A stretch of 64,000 nucleotides of DNA from Hyperoodon ampullatus (taxonomy: Eukaryota; Chordata; Mammalia; Artiodactyla; Ziphiidae), in NCBI GenBank assembly GCA_949752795.1, contig OX457058.1, positions 153,646,353 through 153,710,352 on the forward strand. The letters are read 5' to 3'. A model generated the notes under the pieces. It made no database searches. It had not been told where the DNA came from and saw nothing but the letters and a program-made list of their open reading frames with translations. Below are positions 1 to 10,538 of this stretch, piece after piece. The stretch's first letter is position 1, and each line of letters begins with the position of its first letter. Both the position numbers and the translations under genes were made by a program.

Positions 1-604
1 TCCCTTTGCTCCTCCTTCAAGCCCACTGAAGTAGGAAGAATTGCTGACTACACTAGTCAGTTTCTCTGATGGATAGCCCCCTATTTACTAGTGGGTGGAG
101 TAGTTCTTCGTGAAGTCAGGCTGAACTGTGGTCCCTTTTTTCCTTTCCAGGGTCTTGGGCTGGTAAGGAGGCCTGGGCCCACTTCTACATATAAGAAGGC
201 TACCCGCCATCTAGTATGTGCTTCAGTGCTTTTACTTGCTGCTGTTGGTAAGATTTTAGTTTGAGTTTAGGGGAGAGACAGACCCATTTCCTCACCTCTC
301 TTTGACCTTGGGAGCCATGTTGGAGCTTTTACTTTATCAGAAAACTTTGCTGGAGTCTCAGGCATTCGCCCCACTAATAATAAAGCGGAGCTTGATTTTC
401 CACATCACTGCATGCTGCCTTTGGAACTCTAGGTAGGGGTTCCACCCTCACCAGAAGGGACTGTGTGTTTCTGGCTTCTTTACATCACTAGTTTCTGATT
501 TAAAGTCCAGGATAGGTGGATCTGATTGTCAGGTGCCTATGTCCTAACTGCAGGAAGTGAGAATGAGGTTATCTGGAATGTTTAGCTTCTACTGGGGAGA
601 GATG
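1..604. other. Unassigned non-coding sequence
   Basis: I recognise no gene or repeat family with confidence here. There is a pyrimidine-rich stretch followed by AG near 140-150, but no downstream open exon with a plausible donor. The sequence could be an old repeat continuing the antisense L1 that follows. Confidence 0.4.
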
Positions 605-628
605 AATTCCTTAAACACAGTATGTTTT

Positions 629-838
629 TGTTTTTGTTTTTGTTTTGCGGTATGCGGGCCTCTCACTGTTGTGGCCTCTCCCGTTGCGGAGCACAGGCTC
701 CGTACGCGCAGGCCCAGCGGCCATGGCTCACGGGTCCAGCCGCTCCGCGGCATGTGGGATCCTCCCGGACCGGGGCACGAACCCGTGTCCCCTGCACCGG
801 CAGGCAGACTCTCAACCACTACGCCACCAGGGAAGCCC
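629..838 (-). mobile_element. CHR-type tRNA-derived SINE (short, young class)
   Basis: The tRNA-like head lies at the right edge (reverse complement of GGGCTTCCCTGGTGGCG...), followed by the CpG-rich body and a T-run that is the A-tail on the minus strand. The target-site duplication aacacagtatgtttt is at 614-628 and 839-853. Short-class copies are non-autonomous and are thought to use L1 enzymes. Its box B region reads GTTCGTGCC on the minus strand. Confidence 0.93.
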
Positions 839-976
839 AACACAGTATGTTTTAATGTCTGGGAGAGCTAGTCCCCTCATAATTTTTCAGTGTTTTCCTG
901 GCTATTCTTACATGTTTTTTTTAATATATAAACTTTAGTGTCAGCCGGCGTAACTCCATTTTTAAAAAGTGTGCTG

Positions 977-1167
977 GGGCCTCCCTGGTGGCGCAGTGGT
1001 TGAGAGTCCGCCTGCCGATGCAGGGGATACGGGTTCGTGCCCCGGTCTGGGAGGATCCCATATGCCGCGGAGCGGCTGGGCCCGTGAGCCATGGCTGCTG
1101 AGCCTGCGCATCCGGAGCCTGTGCTCCGCAACGGGAGAGGCCACAACAGTGAGAGGCCCGCATACCA

Positions 1168-1196
<29 letters not shown>
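977..1196 (+). mobile_element. CHR-type tRNA-derived SINE (short, young class)
   Basis: The head begins at the GGGCCTCCCTGG variant and contains a box A-like TGGCGCAGTGG. The box B-like region is GTTCGTGCC. A long A-run ends the copy. The target-site duplication aaaaagtgtgctg is at 964-976 and 1197-1209. It sits inside the antisense L1 fragment, so it is younger than that element. Confidence 0.93.
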
Positions 1197-1203
<7 letters not shown>

Positions 1204-1556
1204 GTGCTGATATTTTTATTGAGATGGTATTACATTTATTAACTAACTTAGAGAAAAATGACATCTTTACAATGTTGAGTCATCCTACCCAAGAACAGGG
1301 GATGTATTTCTACTGTTCAAGTTTATTTTTGTGCCTTTTAAAGACTTTAAAAATTTTCCTTGTATAGTTTTGTGTTTCTTGTTAAGTTTATCCCTAAGTA
1401 TTTAATCTTTGTTGCTAGTAAATGGGGTTTTCTCTGCCATTATGTCTTCTACTTGGTTATTGTTCTTATATGTGAAGGCTGTTGATTTTTATATGCTGAT
1501 TTTTTATCCTGCTAACTTACTGAATACTTTTACTTTTGGGTTTAGTTTTATCATTG

Positions 1557-2560
1557 ATCATTGAGGGTCAAAAAACATCTTTCTAAGTGCACAAAGCAGT
1601 GGCAAGAAATGAAAGAATCTGTAGAGGTCAAAAAGGGATGTGAAAGCTCGAAACTTGGGAGGCAAGTAAGATGAAAGCCAGCTTTCACCCTGAAGGTATC
1701 TGCTGAGAGCTGGTCTCCTTGAGTCTCTGTCATGATGACTGTGATGTGTGTAGGAGGTAAAGCAGGGTCTGCTCAAGGCAGGGAGATCTGAGGTCTCCCA
1801 CAGAGCGAGGACCCTCAAAGTGCTACACTTAACAGTGTAAGGGTAGATACTAAATAAACCCACCAAGCAGAAATAACAGCAAGGGAACATGCCTTTCTTG
1901 ACCTTGGCCCTGGATGGAGGAAAAGCTTTTATTTTAACCTAAAAATTTTTAACAAGTTGCCCCTTATAGAGGTTTATGGCCCAAATTTATACTACTCGTG
2001 TGGTCCAAAATACTGCAAGTGGGAATTTAATTTACAATGGACCCAGGTAGGTGGTAACCCCAGATGACTGGCAGAAGCAAACACATTCTCTCTGGAGGAA
2101 TGAAACTTCAATCTAGATATCAAAGAATTCCCACAGATAAAGTTACAAAGAATATGGGCAGCTCACAGTTAAAAACCACAAACCAAAGAAGGAAATAAGT
2201 ACCATGAGTGCAAGTCATCAGAAACAACATACAGGAGAATCAGACTCACAAACAACTTAGATATTGTACTTATTAGCACAGAATATAAACATGTTACACA
2301 TGTTTTAAATATATTTCAAGAAGTCAAAGAGAGGCTTCAGAACACCAGGCAACAAAAACATATACTTTTGAAAGGGGTTGATGAGAGTTAACATGTCCTA
2401 CCGCCCTTTAATTTTTCAAGAGGAGAGTAAAGAGTCTTATTAGTTAGGGACTTTAGGTAAGTAGATCTGTTAAAATATTTGGAGTAACTTTTAAAAGAAT
2501 AAATATAAAGAATATAGCATTTAAACTAATAATGGATAAAAGGAATGATAAGAAAATAAA
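1557..2560. other. Old, poorly recognised sequence; L1/HAL1-like in part
   Basis: From 1557 to about 2000 I recognise nothing. From about 2220 to 2400 the wording (cagactcacaaacaacttagat, then agcacagaatataaac) resembles the ORF1 end of old L1 or HAL1 elements on the plus strand, but divergence is high. No coding sequence of note is present. Confidence 0.35.
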
Positions 2561-4336
2561 TTAGAAAGTTAAGAAAAAAAAGTATACAATAAGATGGTAA
2601 AAGGATTCAAATATAGTAGTAAAGTGTAAATTAATTACTCCAGTTGAAAGATAAAACCTATAATACTGGATTTTTAAAATCCAGCTATATGCTCTTTATA
2701 AGAGACATATCTAAAACTTTAAAGAAAGATTGAAAAGGAAAAGGATGGAAAAAATATACGAACCAGGGCTTCCCTGGTGGCGCAGTGGTTGGGAGTCTGC
2801 CTGCCGATGCAGGGGACACGGGTTCGTGCCCCGGTCCGGGAAGATCCCACATGCCGCGGAGCGGCAGGGCCCGTGGGCCATGGCCGCTGAGCCTGCGCGT
2901 CCGGAGCCTGTGCTCTGCAACGGGAGAGGCCACAACAGTGAGAGGCCCGCGTACCGCAAAAAAAAAAAAAAAAATATATATATATATGAACCAGATATCA
3001 GAGAAAGTAAGGATAATCTCTACAAAATAATAAACATTGGTTCAATTTACTGATAAATGGTTCAATTTGTCAGGGGGATATACTAATTCTCAACTAATCT
3101 TAATAATATAGCCTCAATTTACATAAGCAGAACTAAGTTTAAAATATACTTTCAGTAATTGATATAACAAGTGGACAGAAATGTTTATGAATATAGCATA
3201 TTTAAATAACAAGTACGCTTAGTGTAATGGACATGAGTGGAATCACGCCCAAGAATATGAAGAATTACACATTATTTTCAAGCACAGATTGAACATTTAT
3301 AAAAATTGACTCTTAGGCCATAAAGCAAACCTTAGTAAATTCCAAAGATTAGAGTCACATAGATCACACTCTAATCACAATGAAAGTAAATTTGAAAGAC
3401 AATAGCCAAAAGGGGGGAGGTGTGATTTTCTAATGCATTTAGAAATTTAATAACATATCTAAACCAATGAATCAATGCAAAAATCCTAATGGGTATTAGA
3501 AAATACTTATAACTAATTATATAAAAATCCTATGCATTTACACTCTTCGGATACAGCTAAAGGGATAGTTAGAGGAAAATTTATGGTCTGAAATGTTTTG
3601 AGTTAGAGAAGAAGAGAGGACTGAAAATTTATGGGGTAAGCATTCTACATTTACACTTACTAAAAGAACACTATTCTTCTAGAAAATAATAATAGAGAAG
3701 GCAAAAGTAATAAAAGTTGTGAGATCAGAACTTAATGCTATAGAAAATGAACATGTAATTAAGAGATCAACAAAGCCAGAAATTAAGACAAATAATATAG
3801 GCAAATCTCTAACATCATTAATTAAGAAAGGGAAGGCACAAAAATATTAGGAATCAAAGGGGTATATAATTATAGAGATTTAAAAGTTAATAAGGTAGTG
3901 CTATGAACAACTTTAGCCAATAAATTTGAAAGCTTAGACAAAATGGGCAGATATTTAGAAAGATATGATTTACCAAAACTCAGTTGGGAGAAATAGAAAG
4001 CTTGGTTAGTCCTGTAACATTAGACAAATCTAGTCAATAGTTTAAAAGCTGAGACTGTATGTTCTTTGTAGAAAGATTTTGTGTGATCCACTGAAAATGC
4101 TGGAAATGTCTACCTCTTTCTGGAGCTAGGTATGTTAATTATAAAGTTCATTTGGAAGAACAAGTATGCAAGACTAACCGAAGAAAACCCTTAAAAAAGA
4201 GCACTTGGGAAGGGAGGGTATTAAAACATAAAGTCTCAGAAACTGAAAATGAGGTATAGGCACATGAATAGACCAGTGGAACACAATAGAAAATTCAGAA
4301 ATAGACCCAACTGCATATGAAAATTCAAGGTACGAT
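2561..4336 (+). mobile_element. Old L1 ORF2 region, plus strand (first segment)
   Basis: Decayed L1 ORF2 sequence runs from the endonuclease area (aaaatccagctatatgctc near 2678, then the 'agagacatatctaaaac' segment) through reverse transcriptase-like stretches near 3900-4030. It reaches the 'gaccagtggaacacaatagaaaattcagaaatagacccaa' zone near 4270. A younger L1 interrupts it at 4347, and the text resumes at 6195. A CHR SINE also breaks it at 2767-2981. Many stops and frameshifts are present and there is no functional ORF. Confidence 0.75.
2767..2981 (+). mobile_element. CHR-type tRNA-derived SINE (short, young class)
   Basis: A complete short-class copy with A-tail at about 2957-2974. The near-perfect target-site duplication atatacgaaccag / atatatgaaccag is at 2754-2766 and 2982-2994. 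The insertion lies within the old L1. Confidence 0.92.
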
Positions 4337-4877
4337 AAAGGTGGTGAGTTCAAAAACAGATCCATAAATCAGTGGAACAGAATAGACAACCCCAAAATAA
4401 ACCCACATACCTAAGGTCGTTTAATCTACCACAAAGGAGGCAGGGATATACAACGGAGAAAAGACAGTCTCTTCAATAAGTGGCGCTGGGAAAACTAGAC
4501 AGCTACATGTAAAACAATAAGATTAGAACATTTCCTCACACCATACAAAAATAAACTCAAGGTAGATTAAAGACTGAAATGTAAGACCTGAAGCCATAAA
4601 GCTCCTAGAAGAGAAAATGAGCAGAACACCCTGACATAACTCGTACCAGTATTTTGTGGATGTGACCCTAAGGCAAAATAAATAAAAGCAAAAATAAACA
4701 AGCGGGACATAAGTAAAGTTAGAAGCTTTTGCACAGCAAAGGAAACCCATCAGCAAAATGAAAAGACAACCTACTGAGTGGGAGAAAATATTTGCAAATG
4801 ACATGACCGATAAAGAGTTAATATCCAAAATATGTAAAACAGCTCATACAACTCACCATCAGAAAACACACAAGCCA

Positions 4878-5090
4878 GGGCTTCCCTGGTGGCGCAGTGG
4901 TTGAGAGTCCGCCTGCCGATGCGAGGGACACAGGTTCGTGCCCCGGTCCGGGAGGATCCTGCATGCCGCGGAGCGGCTGGGCCTGTGAGCCATGGCCGCT
5001 GAGCCTGCGCGTCCGGAGCCTGTGCTCTGCAACGGGAGACGCCACAGCAGTGAGAGGCCCGCGTACCGCAAAAACAACAACAACAACAAA
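4878..5090 (+). mobile_element. CHR-type tRNA-derived SINE (short, young class)
   Basis: A complete copy with an A/CAA-patterned tail. The target-site duplication aaaacacacaagcca / aaaacacacaaccca is at 4863-4877 and 5091-5105 with one mismatch. It lies within the nested L1, so it is a third layer: SINE in L1 in L1. Confidence 0.92.
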
Positions 5091-5120
5091 AAAACACACA
5101 ACCCAATTTAAAAAATGGGC

Positions 5121-5300
5121 TGGGGACTTCCCTGGTGGTCCAGTTCCTACGACTCCACACTCCCAATGCAGAGTTCGATCCCTGGTCAGGGAACTAGATC
5201 CCACATGCCGCAACTAAGAGTTCACATGCTGCAACTAAAGACCCCACATGTCGCAACCAAAAAAAAAAAAAAATCCCCCATACTGCAACTAAAAAAAAAA
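5121..5300 (+). mobile_element. Older CHR-1-like tRNA-derived SINE
   Basis: The head is GGGGACTTCCCTGGTGGTCCAG. The box B-like region GTTCGATCC is closer to a canonical tRNA box B than in the young short class. The body lacks the CpG-rich part of the short class. It carries two A-rich tracts (about 5260-5273 and 5291-5300). The flanking aaaaatgggc / aagaagggc is only a weak target-site duplication. Confidence 0.8.
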
Positions 5301-6194
5301 GAAGGGCCAAAGACATTTTCCAAAGAAGACATATAGCTGACCAACATGAAAAGATGCTCAACATCGTTAATCATCAGAGAAATGCAAATTAAAATCACAG
5401 TGAGATATCACCACACACCTGTCAGAATGGCTATCATCAAAAATAACAACAAATGTTGGTGAGGATGTGGAGAAAAGGGAACTCTCGTACACTGTTGATG
5501 GGAATGTAAATTGGTGCAGCCACTGTGGAAAACAGTATGGAGGTTTCTCAAAAAACTAAAAATAGAACTAGCATATGACACAGCAATTCCACTTTAGGTA
5601 TATATCCAAAAAAACTGAAAACACTAATTCGAAAAGATACATGCACCCCAAAGTTCATAGCAGCATTATTTACAATAGACAAGATGTGGAAGCAACACAA
5701 GTATCCATCAACAGATGAATGGATAAAGAAAATGTAGCATAAATCTGTATCTATAGCTCTCTATATATACACAATGGAGTGTTACTCAGCCATGAAAAGG
5801 AATGAAATTCTGCCATTTGCAAAAATGTGGACCTAGAGAGTATTATGCTTAGTGAAATAAGTTAGAGACAAATACTGTATGTTATCACTTAGACGTGGCA
5901 TCTGAAAAAAATTAATGAATGTATATAACAAAATAAACAGACTCACAGATATAGAAAACAAACTAGTGGATACCAGTGGGGAGAGGGAAGTGGGAAGGGG
6001 CACAATAGGGGTAGGGGATTAAGAGATACAAATAGATAAGCAACAAGGATATATTGTACAGCACAGGGAAGTATAGCCCTTATTTTGTAATAACTTTAAA
6101 TGGAATATAATCTATAAAAATATTGAATCACTGTGCTGTACACCTGAAATATAATATTTTAAATCAACTATACTTCAATAAATAAAAGGTGGTG

Positions 6195-7050
6195 CCTTAA
6201 GTCAGTGGGGGGAAAAGATGGACTATAAAAGTGAATGGTATTGGGATAACTGGATAGCCATATGGAAAATGAAAGTTGATCTGTTCCTCACATTATGTGC
6301 CAGGATAATTTTCAAATTGGTCAGAGATTTAATTGTACAATATTAAACCATACAACTACTAGAAGAAATAAGATGAATTCCTCAGTAGACTGGCTGGTCT
6401 AAATCTGTGAGTCTATTTTTGGGCTACTGAGAGCTAAGTAAGAATGTTTTTTTCAATTTTGAAGGGTTTAATAAACAAGAAGAAGGAGGAAAAAGACATG
6501 ATCATGTCTGGTTATAAACCCTAAAATATTTTAAATAGTTTTTTAAAGGTTGTCAACCCCTGCTGTGTAACATGGGAGTGAGGAAACTTTCCTAACAGTA
6601 TTATTTAATTATTGCATAATAATGCCACATGTCTTTCAGTCTCCTTGGATCAGTAGGAAAATATTCTCCACCCGTTTGGTGGAAGGGATTGTAATTCACA
6701 TGGTAAAGCATGGGGATACAGAGAAGGGTGAAGAATTGGGGCCAATAATGTAATCCTCCAGACTAAGTATCACTTAAAAATACAGATACAGCAGAGATAT
6801 ATTTGGCTATGCTAAAAAAACAAAAAACATTCCTTTTGCATCTCAAACATTCCAAAGTAACGTAAAATACAAGTGATAACTAGGAAAACATTTTCCATTT
6901 ATATCACAGATTAAGGGCTAATATCTCTAGTTTATAAAGAGCTTCTAAAAATAGAGTCAGTTTTATAGAAAAATAGAGAAATGGTAGGAACAGTTCACAG
7001 AAGAAAATGCAAATGCCCCTTAAACATATGAAAAGATGCTCAACTTTCCA
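6195..7050 (+). mobile_element. Old L1, plus strand (resumed), with an unassigned block
   Basis: The old L1 resumes at the 'ccttaagtcagtggggggaaaagatgg' segment and continues through 'gtattgggataactggatagcc' to about 6540. About 6540-6800 is not recognisable to me. L1 text returns near 6810 and includes 'cacagattaagggctaatatc' and 'atatgaaaagatgctcaac' (to about 7050). No open reading frame of note. Confidence 0.65.
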
Positions 7051-7052
7051 CA

Positions 7053-7205
7053 GTTGTTTGATTTTTACAACAACCTAGTGAGGTGGATATTCTTATCATC
7101 CCTATTTTACAGACAAGAAAACTGAGTCAAAAAGAGATAAAGTGTCCTGCCTGAACTCAACTAATAAGTAATGGTGCTAGGGTTTGAACCCAGTCAGGCG
7201 GGCTC
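7053..7205 (+). mobile_element. MIR SINE, plus strand
   Basis: Core-SINE wording is clear: 'acaacaacctagtgaggtgg', 'cctattttacagacaagaaaactgag' and 'gctagggtttgaacccagtcagg'. MIRs are old, inactive tRNA-derived mammalian SINEs. The 5' head is missing or too diverged to see. Confidence 0.88.
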
Positions 7206-7229
7206 TGGCTAAAAGTAGTTCACCATGAC

Positions 7230-8295
7230 TAAGTGATGCTTATTTCAGGAACACAGGATCATTTAATATTAAGACTAACTGTGTGTTTCCTTAATGTGAT
7301 AAAATATGTTTATCTCAGTCCAAAGCCAGCATCATGCTTAATTGAGAATTAGAGAAGCAATTTCCTTAAAGTCAGAAACAAGACAAAGATGTCCACTAAT
7401 CATCACCATCATTTAAAATTGTTCTGTAGGACTTGGACAAAACAATTAGACAAGAGAAAGAAATTAAAGAAATTAGAAAGGAAGAGAGGTTAGACTTATA
7501 ATTTGTAGATGATATGACTGGATTGTTTACTTAGAAACTAAGGAGGACTAACCAAAAACTTATAAACAATATAAGAATTTAATAAATTAAATTTGTACAA
7601 AATTAATTTTTAGGAAATAACCTTTGTATGCAGTGTCCAATTACATGCTCTAAGGAAAGAGAAGGCCACTTTATAATAGCAGAAAATATAAGATATAAAA
7701 TACTTAGGAATAAACTTAAGAAACATTATTTGTAGAAAACTTTAAAATGCTAATGAGGGACATAAAGCAAGACCTGAACAAATGGAAAGACATATTATGT
7801 TCTTCTGTAGGAACACTCAGTATCATAAAGATGTCACCTCTCCTTAATCTATAAATTTAATGTGATATCCAGTAACAATACCAATAGGGTTAAAAAAAAA
7901 AAGATTTACACAAGCTGATTCTGAAGTTCATATGGAAAAATAAATAAGCAAGAGTATCCAGGAAAGAAAGGGATGGTGATAGAGGGAGATTAACTCTACA
8001 GATATTTTAAAATTTGTAAATTTACAGCAATTAAAACTGTGGTATAATTTGTGAATAGTCAGATCAGCATAACAAAACGGTTCAGAAATAGACCTAAATA
8101 CATATGGGAATGGAGTACATGAAAAAGGTGGCTTTTCAATCAGTAGGGAAAAGATTCAGGAAGTGGGGACCACTGAATAGTGTTCTGGAAAAAAAAAACC
8201 CTGAAGCCATACTTCACTCCTTACATCAGGGCAAATTGCAGACAATTCAAAGATATAAACATAAAAAAATGAAACTCTAAATGTAATAGGAAAGA
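7230..8295 (+). mobile_element. Old L1 ORF2 fragment, plus strand
   Basis: Diverged reverse transcriptase region: 'tttgtagatgatatgact' near 7503 corresponds to the FADD-type active site. It continues to 'gacctgaacaaatggaaagacat' (about 7770) and 'gaatggagtacatgaaaaaggtggc' (about 8110). Stops interrupt all frames. It ends against a long-class CHR SINE. Confidence 0.72.
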
Positions 8296-8628
8296 GGACT
8301 TCCCTAGTGGCGCAGTGGTTAAGAATCTGCCTGCCAGTGCAGGGGACATGGGTTTGATCCCTGGTCCGGGAAGATCCCACATGCTGCGGAGCAACTAAGC
8401 CCATGTGCCATAACTACTGAGCCTGTGCTCTAGAGCCCACAAGCCATAACTACTGAGCCCACGTGCCACAACTACTGAAACCTGCGCACCTAGAGCCCAT
8501 GCTCTGCAACAAGAGAAGCCACCGCAATGAGAAGCCTGTGCGCCGCCATGAAGAGTAGCCCCTGCTCACCACAACTAGAGAAAGCCCACGCGAAGTAATG
8601 AAGACCCAATGCAGACAAAAAAAAAAAA
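8296..8628 (+). mobile_element. CHR-type SINE (long, older class)
   Basis: About 330 bp: GGACTTCCCTAGTGGCGCAG head, box B-like GTTTGATCC, and a body with repeated 'actactgagcc' units. The end is 'gaagacccaatgcagac' followed by an A-run. It lacks the CpG-rich short-class body. I see no convincing target-site duplication, in keeping with greater age. Confidence 0.88.
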
Positions 8629-9109
8629 GTGACAGTCAAGGTAAATGTAAGTCAAGAAGTATTACTGAAGACAGAGGGTCAGTTCATAAAAATAAAAGGA
8701 CAAATCTATCAGGAAGATATAATAATTTTGTATTTTGATGCACTTAATTCAGTTTTAAAAGCACAGTCACAGAACTATAAGGAACTGATGGTACAAAGAG
8801 TGAAAAAAGAATATGGGAGATTGCAACAATATGAGTAATAAATTTCATCTAGTTGACATACATACCACACTACAATCAACCTTGTCAGAATATGTATTCT
8901 TTCTAAGTATTCATAAAACATTTACCAAAAGTTACCATATGCTGGTAAGTCCCAACAAGTTCCAAGAGGTAAAACCATCCAAAACATGTTCTTTGACCAA
9001 AGTGGGATTAAGGTAGTAATCAATAACAAAAAGATAACTAGAAAACCCTCAAATATTTGGAAATCAAGCAATATACTTTTAAATAATCAATAATTCAAAA
9101 GAAATTACA

Positions 9110-9360
9110 GGGCTTCCCTGGTGGCGCAGTGGTTGAGAGTCCGCCTGCCAATGCAGGGGACGTGGGTTCGCGCCCCGTTTTGGGAGGATCCCACGTGCCA
9201 CAGAGCGGCTGGGCCCGTGGGCCATGGCCGCTGAGCCTGCGCATCTGGAGCCTGTGCTCCGCAACGGGAGAGGCCACGGCGGTGAGAGGCCCGCGTACTG
9301 CAAAAAAAAAAAAAAAAAGCTCCTCAAAGTTACATAGCTTTGTTTAAAAAAAAAAAAAAG
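9110..9360 (+). mobile_element. CHR-type SINE (short class) with a double A-tail
   Basis: SINE body to about 9301, then A-tail 1 (9302-9318), 27 bp of unrelated sequence (9319-9345), then A-tail 2 (9346-9359). The target-site duplication aaagaaattaca is at 9098-9109 and 9361-9372, so the extra 27 bp lies inside the insertion. Its box B reads GTTCGCGCC. The extra piece is best explained as transduced 3' flank of the source copy. Confidence 0.92.
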
Positions 9361-9739
9361 AAAGAAATTACAATGGACATTAGACTATATTTTGAACTAA
9401 ATGACAATAAAAATATGGCATATCAAAACTTGAAGAACAAAGCTAAAGCTGTACTTCAAGGGAAATTTATTTCTTTAAGTCTTCATATAATAAAAGATAA
9501 TAACGGCTAAAAATTGATCCAAGTGTTCATCCCAAAAAGCAGAAAAAGAATAGTAAATTAAATCCAGAGATAGAAGAGTGGACAAAATAATGAAGGTAAT
9601 AGCAGAAATTAATGAAATAGAAAAATGGATAAAAGAAAATCGGCAAATCTAGAGGTAGGTTCTTTCAGAAGACCAATACAATGAATAAACTGCTAGCAAG
9701 GAAAAAACTGCTAGATCAAGAAAATAAAGTAGAAAAAAG

Positions 9740-10068
9740 GGACTTCCCTGGTGGCACAGTGGTTAAGAATCCACCTGCCAATGCAGGGGACGCGAGTTTG
9801 AGTCCTGGTCCAGGAAGATCCCACATGCCGTGGAGCAATTAAGCCCTTGAGCCACAACTACCGAGCCTGAGCTTTAGAGCCTGTGTACCACAACTACTGA
9901 GCCCACACGCCTACAGCCCATGCTCTGCAACAAGAGAAGCCACTGCAATGAGAAGCCGGTGCACCGCAATGAAGAGTAGCCCTCCACTCGCTGCAACTAG
10001 AGAAAACCCGCGCATAGCAACGAAGACCCAACGCAGCTCTAAATAAATAAAATAAAATAATTTTCTTT
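9740..10068 (+). mobile_element. CHR-type SINE (long, older class)
   Basis: Head GGACTTCCCTGGTGGCACAG, box B-like GTTTGAGTC, body with 'caactaccgagcc' and 'caactactgagcc' units, and terminal 'gaagacccaacgcagc' followed by an AAAT-rich tail. A short duplication gaaaaaag is at 9732-9739 and 10069-10076. Confidence 0.88.
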
Positions 10069-10538
10069 GAAAAAAGAAGATACAAATTATCAATGTCATA
10101 AGTAGATAGATACTACAAAGAACTTTATGCCAATAAATCTGAAAATCCACATGAAAATAAATTTCTAGGAAAACAATTACCAACTGAAGAGGAAAATCTA
10201 AATATTTTGTGTCTGTTTAAGAAACTGAATCTGTAACTAAAACCTTTGCACAAAGAAATTTCCAGGTCCAGATTACTTCACTAGCAATTTCTTCTAAACA
10301 TTTAAAGAAATGACATTAATCTTACACAAAGTTCCAATATAGAAAAAGAAGAGACAATTTCCAACTCATTTTGAGGCCACCATAATTTTAATACCAAAGG
10401 GTGACTAGTATGCTACAAGAAGGAAAATTATAGACCAATATTTCTCATGAATATATTTACAAATATACTAAACAAAATATTATGTGATTTATTTTAGGAA
10501 TACAAGTTTGGCTTAACATTACAAAATCAAAGAGTGTG

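Larger units (their letters stand above)
605..1556 (-). mobile_element. L1 ORF2 fragment, antisense, split by two SINEs
   Basis: Outside the two SINEs the plus strand reads as the reverse complement of L1 ORF2, in the region between the reverse transcriptase and the C-terminal domain. Recognisable landmarks are the 'cctaagtatttaatctt' type segment near 1394-1409 and the 'atcctgctaacttactgaa' segment near 1506-1524. The copy is diverged and has no open frame. Its 5' and 3' ends are not visible, so it is a fragment of an old insertion. Confidence 0.7.
4347..6184 (+). mobile_element. 5'-truncated L1 nested in an older L1
   Basis: The element runs from the C-terminal part of ORF2 (tccataaatcagtggaacagaatag near 4360) to the 3' UTR and terminus (acttcaataaataaaa). 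The flanking duplication aaaggtggtg is at 4337-4346 and 6185-6194. The interrupted L1 text continues directly afterwards, confirming insertion into an existing L1. Two SINEs (4878-5090 and about 5121-5300) lie inside. No intact ORF remains. Confidence 0.88.
8629..10530 (+). mobile_element. Old L1 ORF2, plus strand (first segment)
   Basis: A new L1 copy begins in the endonuclease region ('tcatcaggaagatataat' type near 8709; 'gtgggattaaggtagtaatc' near 9000). It reads towards the reverse transcriptase domain and is cut at about 10530 after 'ggcttaacattacaaaatcaa'. It resumes at about 12310, after a nested younger L1. Two SINEs interrupt it at 9110-9360 and 9740-10068. Heavily mutated. Confidence 0.75.

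Noticed and set aside
977..1060. tRNA gene-like box A and box B
   Set aside because: These are the tRNA-derived heads of SINEs; they lack a full cloverleaf and occur 23 times.
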